This document shows positions 1-7,299 of a stretch of 16,812 nucleotides of DNA, one piece after another (within the stretch, counting starts at the first letter, position 1; every line of letters begins with the position of its first letter). The stretch is taken from positions 1 to 16,812 of the forward strand of contig CAYLRF010000036.1 in assembly GCA_964385995.1 (NCBI GenBank). The letters run 5' to 3'. The position numbers and the translations under genes were made by a program. The notes under the pieces were generated by a model. It did no database searches. It was not told the DNA's origin and saw only the letters and a program-made list of their open reading frames with translations. The DNA is from CAYLRF01 sp964385995 (GTDB taxonomy: Bacteria; Bacillota; Clostridia; Lachnospirales; Lachnospiraceae).

Positions 1-71
1 CCTTATAGTTTACTCTGGTTTCAGTTGGACTATTTTTCGGACGCAGAGAGTTGAAACGGAGGGCTTAAACT

Positions 72-1502
72 ATGAATGACACATCGGTTATCACTCCGGC
101 CGGACAAAGAACGCTTCGTCTTCTTGACGGGGGAAGCTTTGTCGAGATCGGGCGGGATGTCACGGCCAGGACGACTGATTTCAACATGCGGGACAGAAAG
201 GCTCCGTCGGACGGAGTCATTACCGGCTACGGCACTATAGACGGCAATCTCGTATTTGTCTACAGCCAGGACGGCGACGTTCTTCACGGAACCGTGGGAG
301 AGATGCACGCGAAAAAGATCGCCCGCGTCTACGAGATGGCGCTTAAGACGGGAGCACCCGTCATAGGTCTTATCGACTGTGCGGGCATGAGACTTGAGGA
401 GTCGACGGACGCGCTCGCGGCGTTCGGAGATATCTGGCGCCTGATGGCGAAGGCGTCGGGGGTTATAGTGCAGATAACGGGAATATTCGGCATGTGCGCC
501 GGCGGGATGGCAGTATTGGCGGGCATGTCCGATTTTGTTTTTATGGACGAAAAAAACGGCAGACTTTTCGTGAATTCACCCGACGCCGTTGAGGGAGCGT
601 ACATCTCAAAAGCAGACATCTCGTCCGCGAAGTTTCAAAGCGTAAGCGGCGCGATAGACCTCGCGGCGTCTGAAGAAGGTATCCTAGACGCGATACGTGA
701 GCTTATCTGTATGCTTCCTTTAAACTGCAAAGACAAAGCGGGAGTTTCTCCGTCGGATGACAGCCTAAACCGCATGTGTGACGGCATAAAAGAGACGTCG
801 GACGCGGCGGAAAGGGTTTTGATGATATCCGACGGCGCGTCTTCGTTTTTCGAGACAGGCAGAGGATACGCGCCCGACATCCTCACGGGTTTTGTACGTG
901 TCGGTGGAAGGACGGCGGGAGTCGTCGCGAATCGCCGTATTTTTAAAGACGGCGCGAAAGCGTCGAAAGAAGGCTCGCTTCTTTCCGATGAGGGAGCCCG
1001 TAAAGCTTCACGTTTTGTCACGTTCTGTGACGCGTTTAACATCCCGGTTCTGACACTCACCGACGTATACGGATTCGATCTGGGCCTTTCGGGTCAGGCG
1101 AAGCTTTCAAGGGCCTGCGCCGGACTCGCCTATGCCTTCGCCTCCGCCACCGTTCCCAAGATAAATGTGGTGACTGGAGACGCTTACGGAAGCGCCGGAG
1201 TCATCATGAACAGCAGGCCGCTGGGCGCGGATATGATTTTCGCGTGGGATGACGCTAAGATCGGCATGATGGACGCAGCCTCCGCCGCCGGCATTATTTA
1301 TCCCGGGGCATCCGCGGATGAGCTCAAAGGTAAGACGCGCGAGATAGAAGACATGCAAAACAGTCCGCTTTTTGCCGCAAAAAGAGGATATATCGACGAT
1401 GTAATCCGTCCCGAGGAGACGAGGCAGCGCGTCATAGGCGCGCTTGAGATGCTCGCGACAAAGAGAGAACATCGCGTTCATAAGAAACACGGAACCGTAT
1501 AG
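72..1502 (+). CDS. mmdA: Acyl-CoA carboxyltransferase subunit of a biotin-dependent decarboxylase (MmdA-like)
   Basis: This 476-residue protein has the two crotonase-like halves of the biotin-dependent carboxyltransferase family (PCCB/MmdA/12S type), which moves CO2 between an acyl-CoA and carboxybiotin. Seen: an N-half acyl-CoA/oxyanion region with GMCAGGMAVL (residues 140-149), and a C-half running from about 270, with RFVTFCDAFNIPVL (314-327), ATVPK (359-363) and AYGSAG (371-376). It is somewhat shorter than the usual ~510 residues, and the common DVPGF motif reads DVYGF (331-335), which matches a divergent Lachnospiraceae branch as I remember it. The ATG at 72 follows a GGAGGG site at 58-63. 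It leads an operon with OadG, BCCP and OadB genes, so decarboxylation coupled to Na+ export is likely. The acyl-CoA substrate (methylmalonyl-, malonyl- or glutaconyl-CoA) cannot be read from sequence. Family confidence is high; the symbol is by homology class. Confidence 0.85.
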   Translation: MNDTSVITPAGQRTLRLLDGGSFVEIGRDVTARTTDFNMRDRKAPSDGVITGYGTIDGNLVFVYSQDGDVLHGTVGEMHAKKIARVYEMALKTGAPVIGLIDCAGMRLEESTDALAAFGDIWRLMAKASGVIVQITGIFGMCAGGMAVLAGMSDFVFMDEKNGRLFVNSPDAVEGAYISKADISSAKFQSVSGAIDLAASEEGILDAIRELICMLPLNCKDKAGVSPSDDSLNRMCDGIKETSDAAERVLMISDGASSFFETGRGYAPDILTGFVRVGGRTAGVVANRRIFKDGAKASKEGSLLSDEGARKASRFVTFCDAFNIPVLTLTDVYGFDLGLSGQAKLSRACAGLAYAFASATVPKINVVTGDAYGSAGVIMNSRPLGADMIFAWDDAKIGMMDAASAAGIIYPGASADELKGKTREIEDMQNSPLFAAKRGYIDDVIRPEETRQRVIGALEMLATKREHRVHKKHGTV

Positions 1503-1515
1503 CGAGGTGATGGCA

Positions 1516-2289
1516 TTGAAGAAAAAGATAATCTGCCTGTTCGCCGTCATTGCGATCGGGCTCTCTTTGGCCGGATGCGGCGCGAAAACCGAGGATTATG
1601 ACAGTGAGACGCTTACTTCCGCCGCGGAGTTTATAATCAGCAATTTCACGGCGATGACCGAAGAGGATTTCGACTCATTGGAGAGCGCGTCGGATTTTCA
1701 GCTTGACTACACGCTTCTTCAGACGGGGCTTAAGATATCGGCGCAGGATTTTCGCTCTCTTATGGGTTCGTGGAAATCCGCGGTAAAGGAATGCGGCGCA
1801 TATAAAAGCCACGGTGATTACGACATAGAGGTCAAATCCGGTTCGTATGTGGTGAGCACGCAGGCGTCATTTAAGGAAAAACAGGCGACGCTGTCATTTA
1901 CGTTTGACAAGAACATGTCCATGACAGCTCTTGACGTATCTCCTAAGCTCACGATGGGCGAGATCCTGAAAAAAGCGGGATTAAACACCGTGCTCGGCAT
2001 GGGAACAGTGTTTGTCGTGCTTATCTTCCTCGCGTTTTTGATAAGTTTATTAAAATACATTCCGCCTTTGATTGAACGCAGACACACAAAACCCATGGAT
2101 TTATTCGATGAGAGCGATGAGGTTCCTCCTGACGCGGATTTTGAGGATGACGGGTTTTCACACGCGAAGGATGATGACGAGACAGCCGCGGTGATAGCGG
2201 CGGCGGTAGCCGCTATCGCTGAGGATGAGGGCAAAAGCGGAGGTTACGTGGTAAGAAGGATAAAGAGAAGAGAGACAAATACGTGGTAA
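1516..2289 (+). CDS. oadG: OadG-like decarboxylase subunit with lipoprotein N-terminus
   Basis: Small membrane subunits of the OadG/MmdD class assemble the sodium-pump decarboxylase and tie the carboxyltransferase to OadB. I place the start at TTG 1516 (257 residues) because GAGGTGAT at 1504-1511 matches the anti-Shine-Dalgarno with good spacing; an in-frame ATG at 1510 would overlap that site. The protein opens KKKIICLF and has a lipobox LAGC with Cys21, so it is probably lipidated and exported at its N-terminus. Residues 22-150 form an uncharacterised, probably extracytoplasmic segment. One membrane helix (about 159-182, GMGTVFVVLIFLAFLISLL) resembles the OadG helix. A cytoplasmic acidic tail follows, ending in the TAAVIAAAVAAIAEDEG...YVVRRIKRRE pattern (223-253) that I recall from clostridial OadG proteins. 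This is larger than the ~80-100 residues of proteobacterial OadG. The start lies 13 nt after the mmdA stop. Confidence 0.72.
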   Translation: MKKKIICLFAVIAIGLSLAGCGAKTEDYDSETLTSAAEFIISNFTAMTEEDFDSLESASDFQLDYTLLQTGLKISAQDFRSLMGSWKSAVKECGAYKSHGDYDIEVKSGSYVVSTQASFKEKQATLSFTFDKNMSMTALDVSPKLTMGEILKKAGLNTVLGMGTVFVVLIFLAFLISLLKYIPPLIERRHTKPMDLFDESDEVPPDADFEDDGFSHAKDDDETAAVIAAAVAAIAEDEGKSGGYVVRRIKRRETNTW

Positions 2290-2340
2290 GTTAAGTTTGA
2301 ATGTGAGTTTCCGAAGCTACCTTTCTGACGCGTCGGGAAA

Positions 2341-2426
2341 GAAAAAAGGGTGACGCGCGGAAGTGAAGGATAAGCGGTAAAAAGAAAAAAGAATGACGCA
2401 CGGGAGTGAAGGACAGGCTGTAAGCA
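2341..2426 (+). repeat. Imperfect tandem direct repeat, 2 x 43 bp
   Basis: The 164-bp interval between the oadG-like gene and the BCCP gene holds two adjacent copies of a 43-bp unit (2341-2383 and 2384-2426), both starting GAAAAAAG and sharing TGACGC, AGTGAAGGA and GTAA blocks. By hand alignment 34 of 43 positions agree. The copies are purine-rich, code for nothing convincing and end just before the BCCP ribosome-binding site. They may be a local slippage duplication or paired regulatory sites; I cannot tell which. Confidence 0.6.
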
Positions 2427-2453
2427 ATATAAAAGAAGGAGATATTTAAAGTC

Positions 2454-2971
2454 ATGAAAAATTACACTATTACGGTAAACGGTAATGTATATGATGTGAC
2501 GGTTGAAGAAAAAAACGGCGCGACGCTCGCGACGCCCGCGGCGGCACCTGTACAGGAGGCTCCCAAGGCTTCTGCGGCGCCTNNNNNNNNNNNNNNNNNN
2601 NNNNNNNNNNNNNNNNNNNNNNNNNNNNNNNNNNNNNNNNNNNNNNNNNNNNNNNNNNNNNNNNNNNNNNNNNNNNNNNNNNCGCGACGCCCGCGGCGGC
2701 ACCTGTACAGGAGGCTCCCAAGGCTTCTGCGGCGCCTGAGGCTTCGTCCGGCGCGGGATCGATAAAAGTGACCGCGGGAGCCGCGGGGAAGGTATTTAAG
2801 ATAGAAGCGAACGTCGGCACTCAGGTTAAGAGAGGAGATCCGGTCGTCATCATCGAAGCCATGAAGATGGAGATACCCGTGGTCGCTCCCGAGGACGGCG
2901 TGGTGGCAAGCATCGAGGCGAATGTGGGAGATACGATCGAGGCCGGCGACGTACTCGCGACCTTAAATTGA
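2454..2971 (+). CDS. Biotin carboxyl carrier protein (biotinyl domain), interrupted by a scaffold gap
   Basis: BCCP carries CO2 as carboxybiotin between the carboxyltransferase and the OadB pump. The N-terminal stretch (MKNYTITVNGNVYDVTVEE) is typical of decarboxylase BCCPs. A Pro/Ala linker follows, then the biotinyl domain with the EAMKM biotinylation motif, and the gene ends at the TAA-type stop at 2969-2971. A 100-N gap (2583-2682) sits in the linker. The 55 bases before and after it are identical, and collapsing them keeps the reading frame, giving 120 residues with biotinyl Lys86 34 residues from the C-terminus, as expected for the family. As scaffolded, gap plus duplicate shifts the frame, so automatic annotation may show two fragments, for example one starting at GTG 2768. 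The start is ATG 2454 after AAGAAGGAGAT at 2433-2443. It is probably the shared carrier for both carboxyltransferases in this cluster. Confidence 0.88.
2528..2737 (+). repeat. Exact 55-bp duplicate flanking the first scaffold gap
   Basis: Bases 2528-2582 and 2683-2737 are identical over 55 positions. The first copy ends exactly at the last base before the Ns and the second starts exactly at the first base after them, so the left contig's suffix equals the right contig's prefix. This is what unresolved neighbouring edges of a de Bruijn graph with k=55 look like. The copies encode the BCCP linker segment ATPAAAPVQEAPKASAAP in the same relative frame. The real genome has either one copy (artefact) or a longer tandem array of this linker unit. 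Confidence 0.9.
2583..2682. other. Assembly gap (100 N) in the BCCP linker
   Basis: Exactly 100 unknown bases; a round number suggests a placeholder length, not a measured one. It lies inside the Pro/Ala-rich linker of the BCCP gene and is bounded by the 55-bp duplicate. Confidence 0.98.
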
Positions 2972-3016
2972 GTGAAGTACGTTTAAAAAATTTCTACCGG
3001 AATGAGGAGGTTCAGT

Positions 3017-4144
3017 ATGGAATATATAAGTGACACGTTGGAAAACCTCGTCAAACAGACTGCTTTCGGGAATTTGACCGTCGGAAATTTCATCATGATA
3101 GGCGTGGCCTGCGTGTTCCTGTATCTGGCGATAAGGCGCGGGTTTGAGCCGCTTCTTCTGCTCCCCATAGCGTTCGGAATGCTGCTCGTGAATATCTATC
3201 CCGACATTATGGCCGAAGGCGGACTTTTGCATTTCTTTTACAAACTGGATGAGTGGGCGATCCTGCCTTCGCTCATATTCCTCGGCGTGGGCGCCATGAC
3301 GGATTTCGGGCCCCTTATAGCCAATCCGAAAAGTTTCCTTTTGGGGGCTGCGGCGCAGTTCGGTATCTTCGCCGCTTATCTGGGCGCCATGGCGATGGGA
3401 TTTTCGGACAAGGCGGCCGCGGCCATTTCCATCATAGGCGGCGCAGACGGCCCCACGTCCATTTATCTGGCGTCTAAACTTGAGCAGACCAGTATACTTG
3501 GACCCATCGCCGTCGCGGCTTACTCGTACATGTCGCTTGTTCCGATTATACAGCCGCCCATCATGAGGCTTCTTACGACCGAGAAAGAAAGAAAGATTAA
3601 GATGGAGCAGCTGCGGCCCGTGTCAAAGCTTGAGAAGATCCTCTTTCCGATCATCATTACCATCGTTGTATCGCTCATACTTCCGACGACGGCTCCTTTG
3701 GTGGGTATGCTGATGCTCGGCAATCTTTTCAGGGAGTCGGGAGTCGTAAGGCAGCTTACAGAAACCGCGTCAAACGCGCTTATGTACATTGTGGTCATAC
3801 TTCTCGGGACTTCCGTGGGAGCCACCACAAGCGCCGAGGCGTTCCTTAATCTCGACACCATCAAGATAGTCTTTCTGGGACTTATCGCCTTCGCGTTCGG
3901 AACGGCGGCGGGGGTTCTTTTCGGGAAGCTTATGTGCAAGATGACGGGCGGGAAGATAAATCCGCTTATCGGCTCCGCGGGCGTGTCGGCAGTGCCCATG
4001 GCGGCCAGGGTGTCGCAGAAGGTGGGAGCCGAGTCCGATCCCACGAACTTCCTTCTTATGCACGCCATGGGACCGAATGTGGCCGGCGTTATCGGCACCG
4101 CCGTGGCCGCGGGTACTTTTATGGCAATATTCGGGGTAAAATAA
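3017..4144 (+). CDS. oadB: Sodium-translocating decarboxylase beta subunit (OadB/MmdB/GcdB family)
   Basis: OadB is the integral membrane subunit that decarboxylates carboxybiotin and uses the energy to export Na+. The 375-residue length is typical of Firmicutes members. Seen: many hydrophobic helices; the signature GGADGPTSIYLASKL (141-155) with Asp144; YSYMSLVPIIQPP (169-181) with Tyr171; and GSAGVSAVPMAARVSQ (319-334) with Ser324. From memory of the Klebsiella enzyme, these correspond to the Asp203, Tyr229 and Ser382 residues implicated in Na+/proton handling. I chose ATG 3017 because GAGGAGG at 3004-3010 lies six bases upstream; an in-frame ATG at 3002 would overlap that site. It follows the BCCP gene by 45 nt and is probably in the same transcript. 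The sequence alone does not say which carboxyltransferase it serves; its position between the two suggests both. Confidence 0.95.
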   Translation: MEYISDTLENLVKQTAFGNLTVGNFIMIGVACVFLYLAIRRGFEPLLLLPIAFGMLLVNIYPDIMAEGGLLHFFYKLDEWAILPSLIFLGVGAMTDFGPLIANPKSFLLGAAAQFGIFAAYLGAMAMGFSDKAAAAISIIGGADGPTSIYLASKLEQTSILGPIAVAAYSYMSLVPIIQPPIMRLLTTEKERKIKMEQLRPVSKLEKILFPIIITIVVSLILPTTAPLVGMLMLGNLFRESGVVRQLTETASNALMYIVVILLGTSVGATTSAEAFLNLDTIKIVFLGLIAFAFGTAAGVLFGKLMCKMTGGKINPLIGSAGVSAVPMAARVSQKVGAESDPTNFLLMHAMGPNVAGVIGTAVAAGTFMAIFGVK

Positions 4145-4145
4145 T

Positions 4146-4181
4146 CTTAAAGTGTTCGCTACTTTAAGGCCGCGCTTTAAG
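4146..4181 (+). promoter_or_regulatory. CTTAAAG/CTTTAAG hairpin elements between oadB and oadA
   Basis: Right after the oadB stop, CTTAAAGT (4146-4153) can pair with ACTTTAAG (4161-4168) across a 7-base loop, giving an 8-bp stem. A second CTTTAAG (4175-4181) could pair with the same left arm, so two alternative hairpins are possible. No T-run follows, so this is not a standard intrinsic terminator. It may be an mRNA processing or stabilising element, or an attenuator lowering expression of the downstream carboxyltransferase gene. The rest of the 165-bp interval shows only short 5-6 bp stems (for example 4270-4290) and the ribosome-binding site AAAGGAGAG. Confidence 0.4.
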
Positions 4182-4309
4182 AGCTGCCTCATCATATGTA
4201 AAAAGTCTTGAAAATGAAGCGAAATTGAAAGCGGTGTTCGCGAAAAGAAAGTCGCGCTGACGTGAAATACGCGTCCGGGTGAAAGACGCGGGTACGAAAG
4301 GAGAGACAG

Positions 4310-5722
4310 ATGGAGACTGAAAAAAAGAAACTTGAGATCACCGAAACCATATTAAGGGACGCCCATCAGTCACTTATCGCTACGAGAATGACTACCGAAG
4401 AGATGCTTCCCATCATAGATAAGATGGACAAGGTGGGATATCACTCGGTGGAGTGTTGGGGCGGCGCCACATTCGACGCGTCGCTTCGTTTCCTTAAGGA
4501 AGATCCGTGGGAGCGTCTTCGCAAGCTCCGCGACGGTTTTAAGAACACTAAGCTGCAAATGCTTTTCCGCGGGCAGAACATCCTCGGATATCGGCCTTAC
4601 GCCGATGATGTCGTGGAATATTTCGTGCAAAAGTCCGTCGCGAACGGAATCGACATTATCCGTATATTTGACTGCCTTAACGACCTGAGAAATCTAAAGA
4701 CGGCTGTGAAGGCGGCCGTGGCGGAGAAAGCCGAGGCTCAGGTGGCGCTTTCCTATACGCTCGGTGAAGCCTATACACTTGAGTATTGGACGGATATGGC
4801 AAAGAGGATCGAGGATATGGGAGCCACGTCCATTTGCATAAAGGACATGGCGGGACTTCTTCTTCCCTATAAAGCGACCGAACTCATACAGGCCATGAAG
4901 GAGGCGACCGATCTCCCGATACAGCTTCACTCGCATTATACGTCAGGGGTAGCCTCCATGACATACATGAAGGCGGTTGAAGCGGGCGTCGACGTCATTG
5001 ACACGGCTATTTCTCCTTTTGCCGTAGGCACGTCACAGCCCGCCACGGAGGTCATGGTCGAAGTCTTTAAGGGAACGCCGTATGACACGGGTCTTGATCA
5101 AAATCTTCTCTCGGAGATAGCGGATTATTTCAGACCCATTCGAGATAAGGCGCTCGAGAGCGGACTTTTAAATCCGAAGAACCTCGGAGTAAACATAAAG
5201 ACGCTTCTTTATCAGGTGCCTGGCGGTATGCTCTCGAACCTGACAAGTCAGTTAAAGGAGCAGCAGGCAGAGGACAGATTCTACGATGTGCTCGAGGAAG
5301 TGCCGAAAGTGCGTCAGGATCTGGGAGAGCCGCCCCTTGTCACGCCTTCGTCGCAGATAGTCGGCACTCAGGCTGTGTTAAATGTCCTTACGGGCGAGCG
5401 CTACAAGGTGGCGAGCAAGGAGACGAAGGATCTGCTAAGCGGCAAGTACGGCGCGCCGGTCAAGCCGTTTAATGAGGAAGTGAAAGAAAAGGTTCTGGGA
5501 CCTGACGCGCAGGTTATCACCTGCCGTCCCGCGGATCTCATCCCCGACGAGCTGGATAAGCTTCGCGCCGAGATAGCGGGGTGGATGAAGCAGGATGAGG
5601 ATGTGCTTACATACGCGCTTTTCCCGCAGGTAGCCATGGATTTCTTCAAATACCGCAGGGCTCAGGAGACGGGCATAGATGCGTCGATAGCCGATACCGA
5701 GAACGCGAGTTACCCGGTGTGA
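4310..5722 (+). CDS. oadA: Oxaloacetate/pyruvate carboxyltransferase subunit (OadA/PycB/5S type) without biotin domain
   Basis: This subunit exchanges CO2 between oxaloacetate/pyruvate and carboxybiotin. Seen over 470 residues: the HMGL-like TIM barrel (about 8-270) with metal-site motif RDAHQS (16-21, Asp17), ECWGGATFDASLRFL (48-62), the active-site lysine in CIKDMAG (Lys178) and LHSHYTSG (206-213; His207, His209 as metal ligands), then the conserved carboxylase domain (about 290-450). OadA alpha subunits usually continue into a linker and biotinyl domain reaching ~590 residues; here the protein stops after the conserved domain, so the BCCP encoded at 2454-2971 must supply biotin in trans. 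ATG 4310 is preceded by AAAGGAGAG. The gene lies 165 nt downstream of oadB, close enough to share its transcript. In the absence of the ATP-grasp biotin carboxylase, oxaloacetate decarboxylation or transcarboxylation is more likely than pyruvate carboxylation. Confidence 0.92.
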   Translation: METEKKKLEITETILRDAHQSLIATRMTTEEMLPIIDKMDKVGYHSVECWGGATFDASLRFLKEDPWERLRKLRDGFKNTKLQMLFRGQNILGYRPYADDVVEYFVQKSVANGIDIIRIFDCLNDLRNLKTAVKAAVAEKAEAQVALSYTLGEAYTLEYWTDMAKRIEDMGATSICIKDMAGLLLPYKATELIQAMKEATDLPIQLHSHYTSGVASMTYMKAVEAGVDVIDTAISPFAVGTSQPATEVMVEVFKGTPYDTGLDQNLLSEIADYFRPIRDKALESGLLNPKNLGVNIKTLLYQVPGGMLSNLTSQLKEQQAEDRFYDVLEEVPKVRQDLGEPPLVTPSSQIVGTQAVLNVLTGERYKVASKETKDLLSGKYGAPVKPFNEEVKEKVLGPDAQVITCRPADLIPDELDKLRAEIAGWMKQDEDVLTYALFPQVAMDFFKYRRAQETGIDASIADTENASYPV

Positions 5723-5850
5723 TATCTTTTTCGCACAGCGGAAGATGACGGGAATCGGAAAACGAGGCGAATAAGGTAAGTGATACGGCCGAAGCTTAAG
5801 GCGTATGCGGGTACGGCGGGAAAGCCGCATTAAGACGCGGAATAATCGAG

Positions 5851-7299
5851 ATGAGCAGGGTTGTGGTAATAGGCGGTGGCGCGTCGGGTATGACGGCCGC
5901 CGTTTTCGCCGCGTACAACGGCCATGAAGTTCACATATACGAGAAAAACGAAAAACTCGGCAAAAAGCTTTTTATCACCGGAAAGGGACGGTGTAATCTC
6001 ACAAACGCGTGCGACCCGGACGAACTATCGGACGCGGTGAGAAGCAATCCCAAATTTCTTTGCAGCGCGTTTCACTCCTTTAACAATTTCGATGTCATTG
6101 ATTTTTTCGAAAACCTCGGAGTAAAGACGAAAGTGGAGCGTGGAAGGAGGGTATTTCCGGTATCGGATCGCGCCTCTGACGTCACCGACGCTCTTAAAAT
6201 GGAGCTTAAGAGACTGAAAGTAAGAGTACACTTAAATCGCGACGTAACCCGGGTTTTTAAGAAGGGCGATGTGATATATGTTCGCACGCGGCCGTCCCGC
6301 TCCCTGAACATGGCGGGCGCCGCGCCTTTCACAGGTTATTCGCCTGACATTCTTTCGTCATTCGGCGGATCGGATCGGGCGAACGCAGAGTCTTTCACGG
6401 CCGGAGGTTCCGATTCGGGTGAAATCCCACATTTTCCGGAAGTGATAAGCGGCACGAAAGGAGCAGCATCTTTCGCCGCTCAGACCGTGAAAGACCGGCG
6501 GGACGCCGTACCGGGTTTCGAGGACGTGTCGGCGGACGCCGTTATCATCGCGACGGGCGGGATGTCATACAGATCTACCGGCTCAACGGGGGACGGATAT
6601 ACTTTCGCGAAAAGTCTCGGTCATGAAGTGAGGCAGCCCGTTCCGTCCCTTGTTCCCATGAATGTGAGAGAGCCTTATGTTCGCAGTCTGGCGGGGCTTT
6701 CACCGCGAAACGTTCGCGTCGCGGTATTTGATGACGGTGAGAAGATCTACGGCGGGTTCGGAGAGATGCTTTTTACGCATTTCGGTGTCAGCGGGCCCTT
6801 GATATTGGACGCCACGGGCACTGTCGGCCGGACGGCGCAGAAAAAAGATCTTAAGCTTGTCATAGACTTTAAACCCGCGCTTGATGAAGGCCGCCTTGAC
6901 GAGCGCATATTAAGAGATTTCACCGGGCACGCAAATAAAGAATTTAAAAATTCCCTATCCGAGCTTTTACCCGCGAAGCTGATACCTGTCATTGTTTCCC
7001 TAAGCGGCATAGATCCGGGAAAGAAGACAAACAGCGTTACAGCCGCCGAGCGCCATAGGCTATTGTCTTTGATAAAGGGATTTTCACTGACACTTTCGGG
7101 ACTTAGGGGTTTTGACGAGGCGATCGTGACAAAAGGCGGAGTAAACGTAAGCGAGGTAAATCCGCGCACCATGGAGTCAAAGCTCGCGAAGGGAATTTAT
7201 TTCGCGGGCGAAGTGCTTGACGTGGACGCTGTGACGGGAGGGTTTAACCTTCAGATAGCGTGGTCCACGGGGCACGCCGCCGGATCTTCGGTGAGATGA
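5851..7299 (+). CDS. HI0933/BaiN-family NAD(P)/FAD-dependent oxidoreductase
   Basis: A flavoprotein of the HI0933-like family (TIGR00275; annotated variously as aminoacetone oxidase family or BaiN). Seen in 482 residues: a Rossmann FAD motif VVVIGGGASGM (4-14), KKLFITGKGRCNLTNA (38-53), the second nucleotide motif VIIATGGMSY (231-240) with STGSTGDGY (242-250), and the C-terminal FAD contact KGIYFAGEVLDVDAVTGG (447-464). Family members are usually ~400-420 residues. The excess comes from a Ser/Gly/Ala-rich, predicted disordered insert at about 147-225 between a beta strand (VIYVRT) and the ATGG motif. The ATG at 5851 has only a weak upstream GGAA site. It stands directly upstream of cmk, a pairing I recall from clostridial genomes. 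The substrate is unknown; a bile-acid role should not be assumed from the family name. Confidence 0.85.
   Translation: MSRVVVIGGGASGMTAAVFAAYNGHEVHIYEKNEKLGKKLFITGKGRCNLTNACDPDELSDAVRSNPKFLCSAFHSFNNFDVIDFFENLGVKTKVERGRRVFPVSDRASDVTDALKMELKRLKVRVHLNRDVTRVFKKGDVIYVRTRPSRSLNMAGAAPFTGYSPDILSSFGGSDRANAESFTAGGSDSGEIPHFPEVISGTKGAASFAAQTVKDRRDAVPGFEDVSADAVIIATGGMSYRSTGSTGDGYTFAKSLGHEVRQPVPSLVPMNVREPYVRSLAGLSPRNVRVAVFDDGEKIYGGFGEMLFTHFGVSGPLILDATGTVGRTAQKKDLKLVIDFKPALDEGRLDERILRDFTGHANKEFKNSLSELLPAKLIPVIVSLSGIDPGKKTNSVTAAERHRLLSLIKGFSLTLSGLRGFDEAIVTKGGVNVSEVNPRTMESKLAKGIYFAGEVLDVDAVTGGFNLQIAWSTGHAAGSSVR

Noticed and set aside
4..9. TATAGT as a -10 box for the decarboxylase operon
   Set aside because: The -35 region lies outside the window and a single hexamer match is not enough evidence.
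1107..1550. Long minus-strand open frames, here and opposite most genes (for example 8815-9552 and 3520-4098)
   Set aside because: They are antisense shadows of well-recognised plus-strand genes, lack ribosome-binding sites and encode no recognisable domain.
5805..5830. Hairpin ATGCGG/CCGCAT between oadA and the flavoprotein gene as a terminator
   Set aside because: Only a 6-bp stem with a 14-base loop and no T-run. Nothing else in the 128-bp interval looks like a terminator or promoter, so the transcript boundary here is undecided.
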